DNA of 21,470 bases, taken from IMG/VR virus record IMGVR_UViG_3300042868_002461, positions 1 to 21,470 of that record, one strand, 5' to 3'. The notes below the pieces were generated by a model. That model had not been told where the DNA came from. It ran no database searches and saw nothing but the letters and a program-made list of their open reading frames with translations. This document shows, piece after piece, positions 1-6,640 of this stretch (position 1 is the first letter of the stretch; every line of letters begins with the position of its first letter). Origin of the DNA: a virus. The translations under genes and the position numbers were made by a program.

Positions 1-576
1 GATGATTTACTGCGATGCTTTCGACCTTCAACAAATTTGGGAGATAAATTTATTACAGCTGACATCGCGCGAATGGGTGACGATAGGACAGTAATAGTTG
101 TATGGAATAACTTACACGCTGAAAAGTTCGTGGTATTAAAACACAAGCCTATCAATGAGGTTGTGGACACCATCAATGACCTGATTAAAAATCACTCCGT
201 AAGACTTTCTAACGTACTGGTGGATGAGGATGGCATCGGAGGGGGTTGCAAAGATTATCTCCATTGCAAAGGATTTCTTAACGGATCAAAGGCCGTGCGA
301 GATAATTATATGAATCTAAAATCCGATTGTTATTTTAAGTTAGGAGAATTGATTTCAAGTAACGCCATCACATTTGAGTCAACTCACAAGGACACCATCG
401 TCAAGGAATTGGAGATGATACGCAGGGAGAAGATTGATAGCGATGGAAAGCTGCGAGTCACCAATAAGGAAGACCTTAAAAAGAGACACGGTATCTCTCC
501 CGACTTTGCAGACGCAATAATGATGCGTGCGTTTTACGAACTCAAAAAGAATTTTGGAAAGTACGCTTTCGCTTAA
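1..576 (+). CDS. terL: Terminase large subunit, C-terminal nuclease part (5' end outside window)
   Basis: The frame is open to the left edge (first codon GAT at 1), so this is the 3' part, 191 residues, of a longer gene. A TTG at 37 could be called as a start, but the reading frame continues upstream of it and the protein has no ATPase domain, so it is a fragment. It matches the RNase H-like nuclease domain of phage large terminases, which cuts concatemeric DNA during packaging. Visible landmarks are TADIARMGDDRTV near the beginning (first metal-binding Asp), VDEDGIGGG in the middle (second acidic motif) and SPDFADAIMMRAFYEL near the end (third acidic motif). The walker ATPase half must lie left of the window. 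It heads a short plus-strand operon that converges on the lysis genes. The family is clear; the exact packaging type is not. Confidence 0.9.
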   Translation, partial: DDLLRCFRPSTNLGDKFITADIARMGDDRTVIVVWNNLHAEKFVVLKHKPINEVVDTINDLIKNHSVRLSNVLVDEDGIGGGCKDYLHCKGFLNGSKAVRDNYMNLKSDCYFKLGELISSNAITFESTHKDTIVKELEMIRREKIDSDGKLRVTNKEDLKKRHGISPDFADAIMMRAFYELKKNFGKYAFA

Positions 577-585
577 TTATATTTG
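552..585 (+). promoter_or_regulatory. Candidate Bacteroidota-type promoter before the 53-residue gene
   Basis: TATATTTG at 578-585 fits the -7 consensus TAnnTTTG known from Bacteroidota. TTTTG at 552-556 stands 21 bases upstream, a suitable distance for the -33 element. The box starts two bases after the terminase stop and ends four bases before the ATG at 590, so the transcript would be leaderless or nearly so. The motif is common by chance in AT-rich DNA, so this is an inference. Confidence 0.4.
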
Positions 586-589
586 AACT

Positions 590-751
590 ATGGCAGACAT
601 CACAAAATGCAAAGGCACGAATTGCCCAATGAAGCAAAATTGCTACAGATACACAGCAAAAGAAGATGAGTTTTATCAGGCTTATTTTACTGAAGTTCCA
701 ATTAAAAAAGATGAATGCGATATGTATTGGCACACAACTAAAAACAAATAA
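590..751 (+). CDS. Small four-cysteine protein, unknown function
   Basis: ATG at 590 to TAA at 749-751 gives 53 residues. The protein begins MADITKCKGTNCPMKQNCYR and has cysteines at 7, 12, 18 and 43, a spacing that could bind a metal ion or form disulfides. It is rich in Lys and aromatic residues and has no membrane segment. It lies 13 bases after the terminase stop and one base before the next ATG, so it fits an operon. I recall similar small Cys-rich proteins in Bacteroidota phages, without a known function. A zinc-binding role is only an inference from the cysteines. Confidence 0.7.
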   Translation: MADITKCKGTNCPMKQNCYRYTAKEDEFYQAYFTEVPIKKDECDMYWHTTKNK

Positions 752-752
752 A

Positions 753-1103
753 ATGAAAAAAGAAATTACACAAGACGAGTTAGAAAAAATCAAGGTGCTT
801 AACCTACTTATGTGGTTGCAGGCATCCATCTACGCAGGTGATGAATGCGAGGATATTAAATGGTTCTATAACCACCAAACAAAGATGTTATTGAAACGCT
901 TAAATGAGTCTATCCAACGTGAACACGGCAAGACAATTACCGCTTTATGGGATGCAGACGGTGCTTTACTGCCCGACATAACTCGCCAAATGTCTGAATT
1001 TACATCACTTTTGGCGCAATATGGATACTGGATGCTCCCTGAACTTACGGAATATATCCGCACACAACAAGAAACACAACCCAAATTACAAGTGAAATTA
1101 TGA
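753..1103 (+). CDS. Hypothetical helical phage protein
   Basis: The start is taken as ATG 753 (MKKEITQDELEKI), one base after the preceding stop, giving 116 residues. An upstream in-frame ATG at 666 exists but would overlap the 53-residue gene by 86 bases and add a poorly conserved-looking leader, so I reject it. The protein looks mostly alpha-helical and soluble, with MWLQASIYAGDE and a segment near its end that begins DITRQMSEFTSLL. No catalytic motif is visible. Its stop overlaps the next start in an ATGA junction, which implies translational coupling. It belongs to the small-gene tail of the terminase operon; function unknown. Confidence 0.7.
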   Translation: MKKEITQDELEKIKVLNLLMWLQASIYAGDECEDIKWFYNHQTKMLLKRLNESIQREHGKTITALWDADGALLPDITRQMSEFTSLLAQYGYWMLPELTEYIRTQQETQPKLQVKL

Positions 1104-1420
1104 ATAATGTATTAGATTTAATTCAATTTGATGAAATCAAAATTGAAAAAAAGAAAGAATGGTATAGTTATAGATATACCGCTACAATTCAAAAATTTGT
1201 AGTATATCAGTCATTGGATAAGCGGTTAATATCAATAGAGCAATTTGAGGCTGAATCTAAACAATATGTAATTCTTCAAATATTAAGCGGAGCAATTTTA
1301 GAAAAATGTGATGATTCAAATCGTGAATATTTCACACAATTAAAAAATAAAATGGAAAGTATGCCTGAAGAAGTTGATGCTTATCTTTGCTCAATAGGAT
1401 TAAAAAGAAGAGAACAATGA
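1100..1420 (+). CDS. Hypothetical protein
   Basis: ATG 1100 overlaps the previous TGA by four bases (ATGA), and its own TGA overlaps the next ATG at 1417 in the same way. The 106-residue product begins MNNVLDLIQFDEIKIEKKKE and is rich in Lys, Glu, Ile and Tyr. The N-terminal half reads like alternating beta strands, and the C-terminal half like helices. I see no known motif, signal peptide or membrane segment. The coupling at both ends strongly supports a real gene; I do not recognise the family. Confidence 0.7.
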   Translation: MNNVLDLIQFDEIKIEKKKEWYSYRYTATIQKFVVYQSLDKRLISIEQFEAESKQYVILQILSGAILEKCDDSNREYFTQLKNKMESMPEEVDAYLCSIGLKRREQ

Positions 1421-1623
1421 ATATCACACACGACTTTGACAACTGCCAGTCAGATGTCTACAAAGAGGTCATCACTGATTTAATCTCACGTGAAAAAATG
1501 GGACGCATTAAGTATGGCACTACAGTAGATAAGGCGAATCTATCCGAAAAGGAATGGATGCAGCACGCTTATGAAGAGGCTCTTGATTTTGCTATCTACT
1601 TAAAAAGATTGATGTCAAAATAA
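1417..1623 (+). CDS. Small phage protein with YGT...W..HA.EE.LD..IYL motif
   Basis: The start is taken at ATG 1417 (MNITHDFDNC), in an ATGA junction, giving 68 residues; an upstream in-frame ATG at 1387 would overlap the previous gene by 34 bases and is less likely. The motif GRIKYGTTVDKANL followed by EWMQHAYEEALDFAIYLKRL recurs in small phage proteins that resemble all-alpha NTP pyrophosphohydrolase (MazG-like) helices, but at this length no complete active site can be argued. It is the last plus-strand gene. Its 3' end overlaps the convergent minus-strand gene by 32 bases (1592-1623), and a terminator follows 25 bases after its stop. Confidence 0.75.
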   Translation: MNITHDFDNCQSDVYKEVITDLISREKMGRIKYGTTVDKANLSEKEWMQHAYEEALDFAIYLKRLMSK

Positions 1624-1966
1624 GTACATTAGCACCTGAGATTAAAAGAGTGGCATTTCGCCACTTTTTTTTTGCCTTTAATTCCTCATTTAATTCCTCA
1701 CTTAATGCCTCATTTAATCCCTCTAATTGTTCGATATATGCCTCATTAACTGCATTCATCTTAGTTAGTGACTGATTCTCCTTACTTAAATTAGAATTGA
1801 CTTCAATGTAGTAGTCAAGTGAACGTACACCCAATACAACTAATCGTCTTTCAGTTCGCAAAGAATCCAGCTTGTTCCAGTTCGATGAGTCTTTGGATAG
1901 ACTTTGTGTATGCGCTATCAATGGCAGTGCTATCCATAAGATAGATAGTATCAATATCCTTTTCAT
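1592..1966 (-). CDS. Signal peptide plus coiled coil plus C-terminal TM protein, possible spanin partner
   Basis: The 124-residue product has a hydrophobic N-terminus like a Sec signal (residues 3-19, ending ALPLIAHTQS), a long helical and coiled-coil-like middle (about 50-98, with LNE/LSE repeats at 84-96), a basic KKKW (99-102) and a C-terminal membrane segment (about 104-122). There is no cysteine after the signal, so no lipobox is visible. It begins 116 bases inside the preceding membrane-protein gene (1851-2168) in another frame, which recalls Rz/Rz1 spanin pairs that disrupt the outer membrane in Gram-negative lysis. This role is an inference from architecture and from position after holin and endolysin. 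It is the last gene of the minus-strand block, and its 3' end carries the opposing operon's terminator. Confidence 0.7.
   Translation of the reverse strand: MKRILILSILWIALPLIAHTQSLSKDSSNWNKLDSLRTERRLVVLGVRSLDYYIEVNSNLSKENQSLTKMNAVNEAYIEQLEGLNEALSEELNEELKAKKKWRNATLLISGANVLILTSIFLSR
1644..1673 (+). terminator. Intrinsic terminator of the terminase operon, inside a minus-strand gene
   Basis: AGTGGC at 1649-1654 pairs with GCCACT at 1660-1665 around the loop ATTTC, and eight T follow (1666-1673). The preceding AAAAG can extend the stem with the T run. It lies 25 bases after the last plus-strand stop. The same bases encode codons for KKKWRNATL in the gene at 1592-1966 on the other strand. On the minus strand the sequence after the hairpin is only moderately T-rich, so it works best in the plus direction. 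Confidence 0.75.
1677..1724. repeat. Four tandem copies of a 12-base repeat
   Basis: The units are TTTAATTCCTCA (twice, identical), CTTAATGCCTCA and TTTAATCCCTCT. They lie in frame in the minus-strand gene at 1592-1966 and encode tetrapeptides of the type ELNE, ELSE and ALNE in its coiled-coil part. A 12-base period keeps the frame, so copy number can change without breaking the gene. Confidence 0.85.
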
Positions 1967-2168
1967 ATATCGTCTTTAATTTAATGCGTTCCAATTTCAA
2001 CGTGTCAATTCGAGCCTTTAATACTACGATTGTATCATTTTTCGTAACATTTTTATATATGGAATTGTTACGAGAGTTGCATGAATTTTGCCACAAATTC
2101 AATGCGTAAAAACTAATAAACAACCCCGCAATTGATGCGATAGTTTTTAACGTGAAATTCTTTTCCAT
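1851..2168 (-). CDS. Single-pass membrane protein with periplasmic helix, possible i-spanin
   Basis: The 105-residue product has a short N-terminus (MEKNFTLK), one membrane segment at about 9-25 and then a charged helical stretch (DTIVVLKARIDTLKLERIKL). This N-in, C-out layout with a coiled coil fits an inner-membrane spanin (Rz-like) or another lysis accessory. The ATG at 2168 is the only start that keeps the membrane segment, so the 56-base overlap with the end of the phosphoesterase gene looks real. Its last 116 bases hold the start of the next membrane protein in another frame. The order holin, endolysin, phosphoesterase, then this pair supports a lysis role, but no sequence motif proves it. 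Confidence 0.7.
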   Translation of the reverse strand: MEKNFTLKTIASIAGLFISFYALNLWQNSCNSRNNSIYKNVTKNDTIVVLKARIDTLKLERIKLKTIYEKDIDTIYLMDSTAIDSAYTKSIQRLIELEQAGFFAN

Positions 2169-3099
2169 TGCCTCTTGTAATTATTGCAAATCCGTGATTA
2201 TATTTCGAATATGGATTGTAATCAGGACTTAACTCACTCAAACACCCCACACCCCAACACGTGATAACTTTTCCGTTAACATCTCTTTCCGTGTGTTCAG
2301 CAGTTTGATGATGATGTCCACACATTGCGTTTGCTTTGGTCTTTAAGAATAGACCTCTCGCAACGTTAACAGATGGTATAAACTGCTTTCCAAATTCGTG
2401 ACCGTGAAAGATGGATAGACCTCCAACATTCAGCTTATTCTTTCCTTCAATCCAATGCACATTGTGTTTATCAAGATGGCACAATGAGGCGAAATCAAAT
2501 GCATCTATGTCAAATAACTCTGGAGCTTTGACGCGCATATAACGCCAGTAGCGTTCTTCGTGATTGCCTTCCTTGTAAATGATTTCAGCGTTGGGGAAAG
2601 TTTGACGTAACTCATAAATGAAAGTTCGCATTGCGTAAAGTTCATCTTTGAACTTGCGTTTCTTTGGATCCTTCACAAAGTCAGAAATCATATGGCAGTC
2701 AAGTGCATCTCCATTTAGTACAACTGTATCAACTCCTTCGTCAAGTCCACACTGGATAGCCGTTGACAATGCGTCAATGTCGTGGTAGGGGATATGAATA
2801 TCAGAAAGGATTAAAATCTTTTTGCCTTTTATATCAATGTGCTTTCGACCTTTTGCATATGACTTTGGCAACTTGAAAGGATTCTTTGGTCTTTCTTTGT
2901 CTATTACCAAAGATTTGTCAGCAGGTTTTTGTTTGCCTCTTTTGCCTTCAATATAACGGAGTGCATCCCTCGCATCTTCAACACCCAGAAAGGTCTCAAA
3001 ATGTTCTTTGCTTAACTTCTTTGCAAGAGTTAAAGTTGGTGTGTCTGGAAAACGCTCACGCACTTCACGTGCGATTTTTGTCTTTTGACTTTCTGGCAT
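2113..3099 (-). CDS. Calcineurin-like metallophosphoesterase
   Basis: The 328-residue protein carries the ordered metal-binding motifs of the superfamily: SDIH (Asp100, His102), NGDALD (Gly130-Asp131), GNHEER (residues 178-183), FHGHEFG (His232, His234) and GHHHQT (261-266). The first 65 residues are helical and basic (MPESQKTKIAREVRERF), which may be a DNA-binding-like or adaptor region. It is cytosolic, with no signal peptide. The substrate cannot be read from sequence; relatives act on phosphodiesters of nucleic acids, nucleotides or proteins. It lies between the endolysin and the spanin-like pair, 9 bases after the endolysin stop, an unusual place for such an enzyme. The family is certain, the role is open. 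Confidence 0.88.
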   Translation of the reverse strand: MPESQKTKIAREVRERFPDTPTLTLAKKLSKEHFETFLGVEDARDALRYIEGKRGKQKPADKSLVIDKERPKNPFKLPKSYAKGRKHIDIKGKKILILSDIHIPYHDIDALSTAIQCGLDEGVDTVVLNGDALDCHMISDFVKDPKKRKFKDELYAMRTFIYELRQTFPNAEIIYKEGNHEERYWRYMRVKAPELFDIDAFDFASLCHLDKHNVHWIEGKNKLNVGGLSIFHGHEFGKQFIPSVNVARGLFLKTKANAMCGHHHQTAEHTERDVNGKVITCWGVGCLSELSPDYNPYSKYNHGFAIITRGNGKEFHVKNYRINCGVVY

Positions 3100-3108
3100 A
3101 TGTTATTT

Positions 3109-3570
3109 TTAGAATGGTTGGTACACTGTCCGTCCACCACTCTTGACCGCACGTAACACTTGACCTCTGTTCCCATTCTTATTGTAACTTACGTGAACCC
3201 AAGAAGGTGCGTTCTCACTTCCGAACTCCCATATGAGTTGGTCAAATGTACAATTTTTTCTAATATAATCAAATAACTCTTTGTTATTTATGCCACCGTG
3301 AATATCTCCATCTATATCAATCGCTTTTCCCTCCATATGTTGTGAACTTTTTGAACCACCAATTCGTGTATTAAGTTCGATACTTCTGAATCCCGATGAT
3401 ATTCCAATAGGCTTACCGAAATGCTCACGCACTTTGTCAAAAATGTTGGTGCAAACCAGCTTCAGATTTGCCAATTGTTCAGCGTTTGGAATGTTTCCAA
3501 TCCTCAATGCCTTAGCTTGATTGCTGTGGGTTACTTCAAAGTAACTTACGTACTTACTTACCTTTTCCAT
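3109..3570 (-). CDS. Endolysin, M15-type zinc peptidase
   Basis: The 153-residue protein fits the compact phage peptidase M15 (M15_3, D-alanyl-D-alanine carboxypeptidase-like) family. ISSGFRS (residues 57-63) is followed by SSQHMEGKAIDI, with zinc ligands His78 and Asp85, and by WVHVSY with His126 as third ligand; Glu115 in IWEFG is near the catalytic position. It cleaves peptide cross-links in peptidoglycan at the end of infection. There is no signal peptide, so export must depend on the holin. It overlaps the holin gene upstream by 17 bases. Assignment is strong. Confidence 0.88.
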   Translation of the reverse strand: MEKVSKYVSYFEVTHSNQAKALRIGNIPNAEQLANLKLVCTNIFDKVREHFGKPIGISSGFRSIELNTRIGGSKSSQHMEGKAIDIDGDIHGGINNKELFDYIRKNCTFDQLIWEFGSENAPSWVHVSYNKNGNRGQVLRAVKSGGRTVYQPF

Positions 3571-3961
3571 CAGTCATTGCATCTGTTATATCTTCACTCT
3601 TTCTACCAATAATTGCTTTTATTTTACTCCACAAATCTTTACCAGTCACAGCCTCAATACTTTCAATGATTGACTTGAACTCAATGATTGCAACAACGGT
3701 AGCTATTAACTTTGTAACTGGAATAAATTGCGCTATTACATATTGCTCAATCAAGAATCCACTGACAATTGCAATTTGATACAACATTAATTTTGTGATG
3801 GTATCACTCATCCGTCTTGAGCGAATTCTTTGTCCTAATTTCAACGCTTTCCATATGCCAACCACCATATCCATCGCCACCAAAAAACCGATTGTAATCA
3901 TCAATTCTTTGATTGGTAAAAAGACGGTTGCAATACCTAATAGCCACAACTTAACTTTCAT
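3554..3961 (-). CDS. Holin (phage_holin_4-like)
   Basis: The 135-residue protein has hydrophobic segments at about 5-37 (possibly two helices), 57-73 and 82-95, separated by a basic loop (KLGQRIRSRRMSD), and a hydrophilic charged C-terminus. IIEFKSIIESIEAVTGKDL after the last helix is typical of toxin-secretion/phage-lysis holins. Holins form membrane holes that release the endolysin. It directly precedes the M15 endolysin with a 17-base overlap and is coupled upstream through an ATGA junction to a 35-residue ORF. The family is well supported by sequence and context. Confidence 0.82.
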   Translation of the reverse strand: MKVKLWLLGIATVFLPIKELMITIGFLVAMDMVVGIWKALKLGQRIRSRRMSDTITKLMLYQIAIVSGFLIEQYVIAQFIPVTKLIATVVAIIEFKSIIESIEAVTGKDLWSKIKAIIGRKSEDITDAMTDGKGK

Positions 3962-4065
3962 CTCTTTTCTTGTTTTTTTAAGTATTGCTTCAATAGCTTT
4001 TCGTACTCCTTACGCTTTAATACGATGGGGGGAGAAAGTCTTGTAGATTGATTCTTGTTCTGCAT
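3958..4065 (-). CDS. Small 35-residue basic protein before the holin
   Basis: ATG at 4065-4063 starts a frame that ends with TGA at 3960-3958, overlapping the holin ATG in an ATGA junction. The product begins MQNKNQSTRLSPPIVLKRKE and continues as a strongly charged helix (EYEKLLKQYLKKQEKR). Its first 49 bases overlap the end of the connector gene in another frame, and the remaining 55 bases fill what would otherwise be the gap before the holin. SPP followed by a Lys/Glu helix is a plausible small-protein pattern. The evidence is the coupling and the gap it fills; no function can be given. It could be only a leader ORF for holin translation. Confidence 0.5.
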   Translation of the reverse strand: MQNKNQSTRLSPPIVLKRKEYEKLLKQYLKKQEKR

Positions 4066-4592
4066 TCTTTGTACGAATTGGATATTAAAAAGTTACTCTT
4101 TCCGTATGGGTTGCGGTCAGGGAATATGTTGTTATCCGTGTTATTGGTGTACTCTGGGAATAGTTCGGTATTATAACACAAATAATCTACCATTCTTTTC
4201 GTGTACCAACGTGCGTTTTGTCTTGCAGCCTCTTTAAGTGACTCCATCTCCAATTTAGTAACTGGAGTTGTGTCCTCGCTTTGTCTGCTCACCAAGTTGC
4301 CATTGTCGTGCTTGTACAAAAGAGACGGGTAAAGTTCTACCATAGTCCACCACAACACTACTTTCAAGACGTATTCGTTCAATAGTGTTTCATAGTCACC
4401 TGATAACGTGCTATTAGCTACATCATCCTTCAATTTCACAGTCAAATTTGTACCCAAAAAGTTGGTCAAATACTTATCCTGCGCCAAATAGATGGCAGGT
4501 CTGATAAGATTGGGATCAACTGCATCCGTTAACGGAGTAAACTTCTTTATATAGTCCTCATTGATGAGTAATATTTCTTGTGGTATTGGCAT
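4017..4592 (-). CDS. Head-tail connector-like protein (DUF6712-like)
   Basis: The 191-residue protein begins with MPIPQEILLINEDYIKKFTP and a helical region (DPNLIRPAIYLAQDKYLTNFL) like the first helices of phage connector or adaptor proteins of the gp6/gp15 kind found in Bacteroidota phages. VVLWWTMVELYPSLLYKHDN in the middle is a hydrophobic helix pair typical of this family, not a membrane segment. It lies 11 bases after the portal stop, the usual place for the ring that attaches below the portal. The exact family name is from memory and not searched. Alternative: another neck protein. Confidence 0.62.
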   Translation of the reverse strand: MPIPQEILLINEDYIKKFTPLTDAVDPNLIRPAIYLAQDKYLTNFLGTNLTVKLKDDVANSTLSGDYETLLNEYVLKVVLWWTMVELYPSLLYKHDNGNLVSRQSEDTTPVTKLEMESLKEAARQNARWYTKRMVDYLCYNTELFPEYTNNTDNNIFPDRNPYGKSNFLISNSYKECRTRINLQDFLPPSY

Positions 4593-4603
4593 TTTCTTAA
4601 ATT

Positions 4604-6640
4604 TTATTTGTTACCGAAACGTGGATTGGTTGGTAGAAATCCATTGTATGGCATATCCTTTGGCTTTCTTTCTACCAAATAATTGTTGCGGACTTTGTAT
4701 CCTGCCTTTTCAGCTTTTGACCAAGCCTGCGTTCTAACATTTGGATTGTTCAAATCAAGACCAAACCCTTTTGCACTAATGTACAACTGCTTGCTCCACC
4801 AATGGCCACAGTTGCCACCGCCTTTGTACAACCAAGCTGAATACGTATCAGCCCCATTAGGCCCCCATCCTGGATTCACTGCCTTATTGGTCATTGCAAG
4901 TATATCTTCTTTGCGATATAGCTTGTCAGCTTGTAGCATTTTAGTACAAAAAGGTCTGCTTACAGATGTTATTTTACCGCTATAACGATAACGTGTGTAA
5001 TATTTCTTTCCATCTATTGTCGCATCCTGCTCACTTGTTGCATTTGGTTTGGCAGTGCCAGTGCTAACTTGATGAATCTCTACTGCATCAAATATGTGTG
5101 ATATTGCTTCATTCTCCGCATCATCCTCATCGTAATCTACATCGTATTCATCAATTAAAATCCAATCCTCATTTGCATCTTCACCGAGTTGTATCAGTTC
5201 TTCTGCTATCTCATCGAGTTTAATCGCATCTGTTTTAGAAATGCTTTGGTGTTCGCACTCAACTTTTTTTTTTTGAACTACCTGAGTGGGATCAATTACA
5301 ACGTTGGAAAGATTATCGAATATCTCGCTGATTTGGACATCGGATAACATCGGGAATGATGCTTTTGTGATTGCTTTCGCACTTGGAATGGTCAACACAT
5401 TTGCAGTAGTCTGTACAATGATTTCAAGGAGTGATGCAATTTGCGCTCCGTTCAATGCTTGACTTGCAACATCAACTGGTTGTGCTACTTCACCACTTGC
5501 ATCTACAACGGTATCATCAGCAAACAAATCATTTTGTACAATTTTGACATTGGCAAACACACCAAATGAGGCTAACACCTCTTCAACTGCGCTTGTAATT
5601 AGTCTTTGAAAAGGCTCAATTACTTGACGCTGAAAAATACGCATTGCAGTTTGCATCTCATCGGTATTACTACCCAATCCACCGCCTGCACGTACACCAA
5701 ATAACAAAGGAGATGTTACTCTATGGCTCACAAGAATTGCCTCCATTGATTGGTCAACCAACGTGGTAAATTGCTTATCCATATCGGATACAGGAAACGG
5801 AGTAAATTCCACACCTCGGTCACGTTCTTCGTTAAAGAATGTCAACACTTTCCCTGCATTCTCAGAACCTTGGATTGACATCTGCAATTGGTTCTTAATC
5901 ATATGCTGCTCCTCCAATGATGGGATGCCATTGTTGAAAGATGCGATGAGTGATGGAAAGAATCCATTGAGAATTAAGTTGACTTGATACTCGCTCAATT
6001 GGCGCATCTTTTCAATCTCATTGATTGCACCAACGTAGTCAGGTTTCGGATAGTATTCACTACCCACCATTAAGCTATGCACGAATAGAACTTGCTTTGG
6101 TTCATATTCATTGGTGTTCACATCAAACATCGGAATGAAATGCGGTGTATTCTTTTTCTTCCGCATATCAGTCCAGTCTCTCGAATACCACACACCAACT
6201 ACATCATCTTCCTCATCACTACAAGCTAACCTGCAATTCTCAAATGGAAGGTGATTGATTTGTGCAATGGTACTTCTGTCCATTGACCAAATGATTTCCC
6301 AATAGAACCCACCCTGCAACTTCAAATCCAATGAGGTTGGATGGATTATTGAATCTAAATTCAAACGGCTAATTTCTTTCACCGCTTGTGGTGTTGACGC
6401 AGTCAATTCACGACCTGCAATCATATAACTAATAGAGTTCACCAATGCTCCGTGTATTGGTGACTCATTGTAAAGTTCAATCAAGTATTGTGGAAAGGCA
6501 TTGCCTTCACCATAGTTAACCCATCCCTTTCTATCTTCCTTTTCAATGGGATCAATTTTAACGTACTTAGCCATCTCAATTTGAGTTGCACCAATGCGTT
6601 GTTTTATTTCGTCAATGTTAGCCATTGTATTCGATGTCAT
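4604..6640 (-). CDS. Portal protein with C-terminal extension
   Basis: The protein has up to 678 residues; the start may be ATG 6640 or ATG 6625 (MANIDEIKQRI), both overlapping the previous gene. Portal features are SPIHGALVNSISYMIAG near residue 60, a long helical stem region and SPLLFGVRAGGGLGSN followed by DEMQTAMRIFQRQVIEPFQR, which matches portal proteins. Portals form the dodecameric ring at one capsid vertex through which DNA enters. The C-terminal 200 residues are extra: an acidic stretch and then SRPFC (561-565), a helix and a conserved WLYKGGGNCGHWW block near 605-615. This resembles a minor-head (MuF-like) module fused to the portal. The portal call is firm, the extension's name is an inference. 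Confidence 0.85.
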   Translation of the reverse strand: MTSNTMANIDEIKQRIGATQIEMAKYVKIDPIEKEDRKGWVNYGEGNAFPQYLIELYNESPIHGALVNSISYMIAGRELTASTPQAVKEISRLNLDSIIHPTSLDLKLQGGFYWEIIWSMDRSTIAQINHLPFENCRLACSDEEDDVVGVWYSRDWTDMRKKKNTPHFIPMFDVNTNEYEPKQVLFVHSLMVGSEYYPKPDYVGAINEIEKMRQLSEYQVNLILNGFFPSLIASFNNGIPSLEEQHMIKNQLQMSIQGSENAGKVLTFFNEERDRGVEFTPFPVSDMDKQFTTLVDQSMEAILVSHRVTSPLLFGVRAGGGLGSNTDEMQTAMRIFQRQVIEPFQRLITSAVEEVLASFGVFANVKIVQNDLFADDTVVDASGEVAQPVDVASQALNGAQIASLLEIIVQTTANVLTIPSAKAITKASFPMLSDVQISEIFDNLSNVVIDPTQVVQKKKVECEHQSISKTDAIKLDEIAEELIQLGEDANEDWILIDEYDVDYDEDDAENEAISHIFDAVEIHQVSTGTAKPNATSEQDATIDGKKYYTRYRYSGKITSVSRPFCTKMLQADKLYRKEDILAMTNKAVNPGWGPNGADTYSAWLYKGGGNCGHWWSKQLYISAKGFGLDLNNPNVRTQAWSKAEKAGYKVRNNYLVERKPKDMPYNGFLPTNPRFGNK

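Noticed and set aside
666-752. Upstream start for the 116-residue gene
   Set aside because: It would overlap the 53-residue gene by 86 bases; ATG 753 lies one base after that gene's stop.
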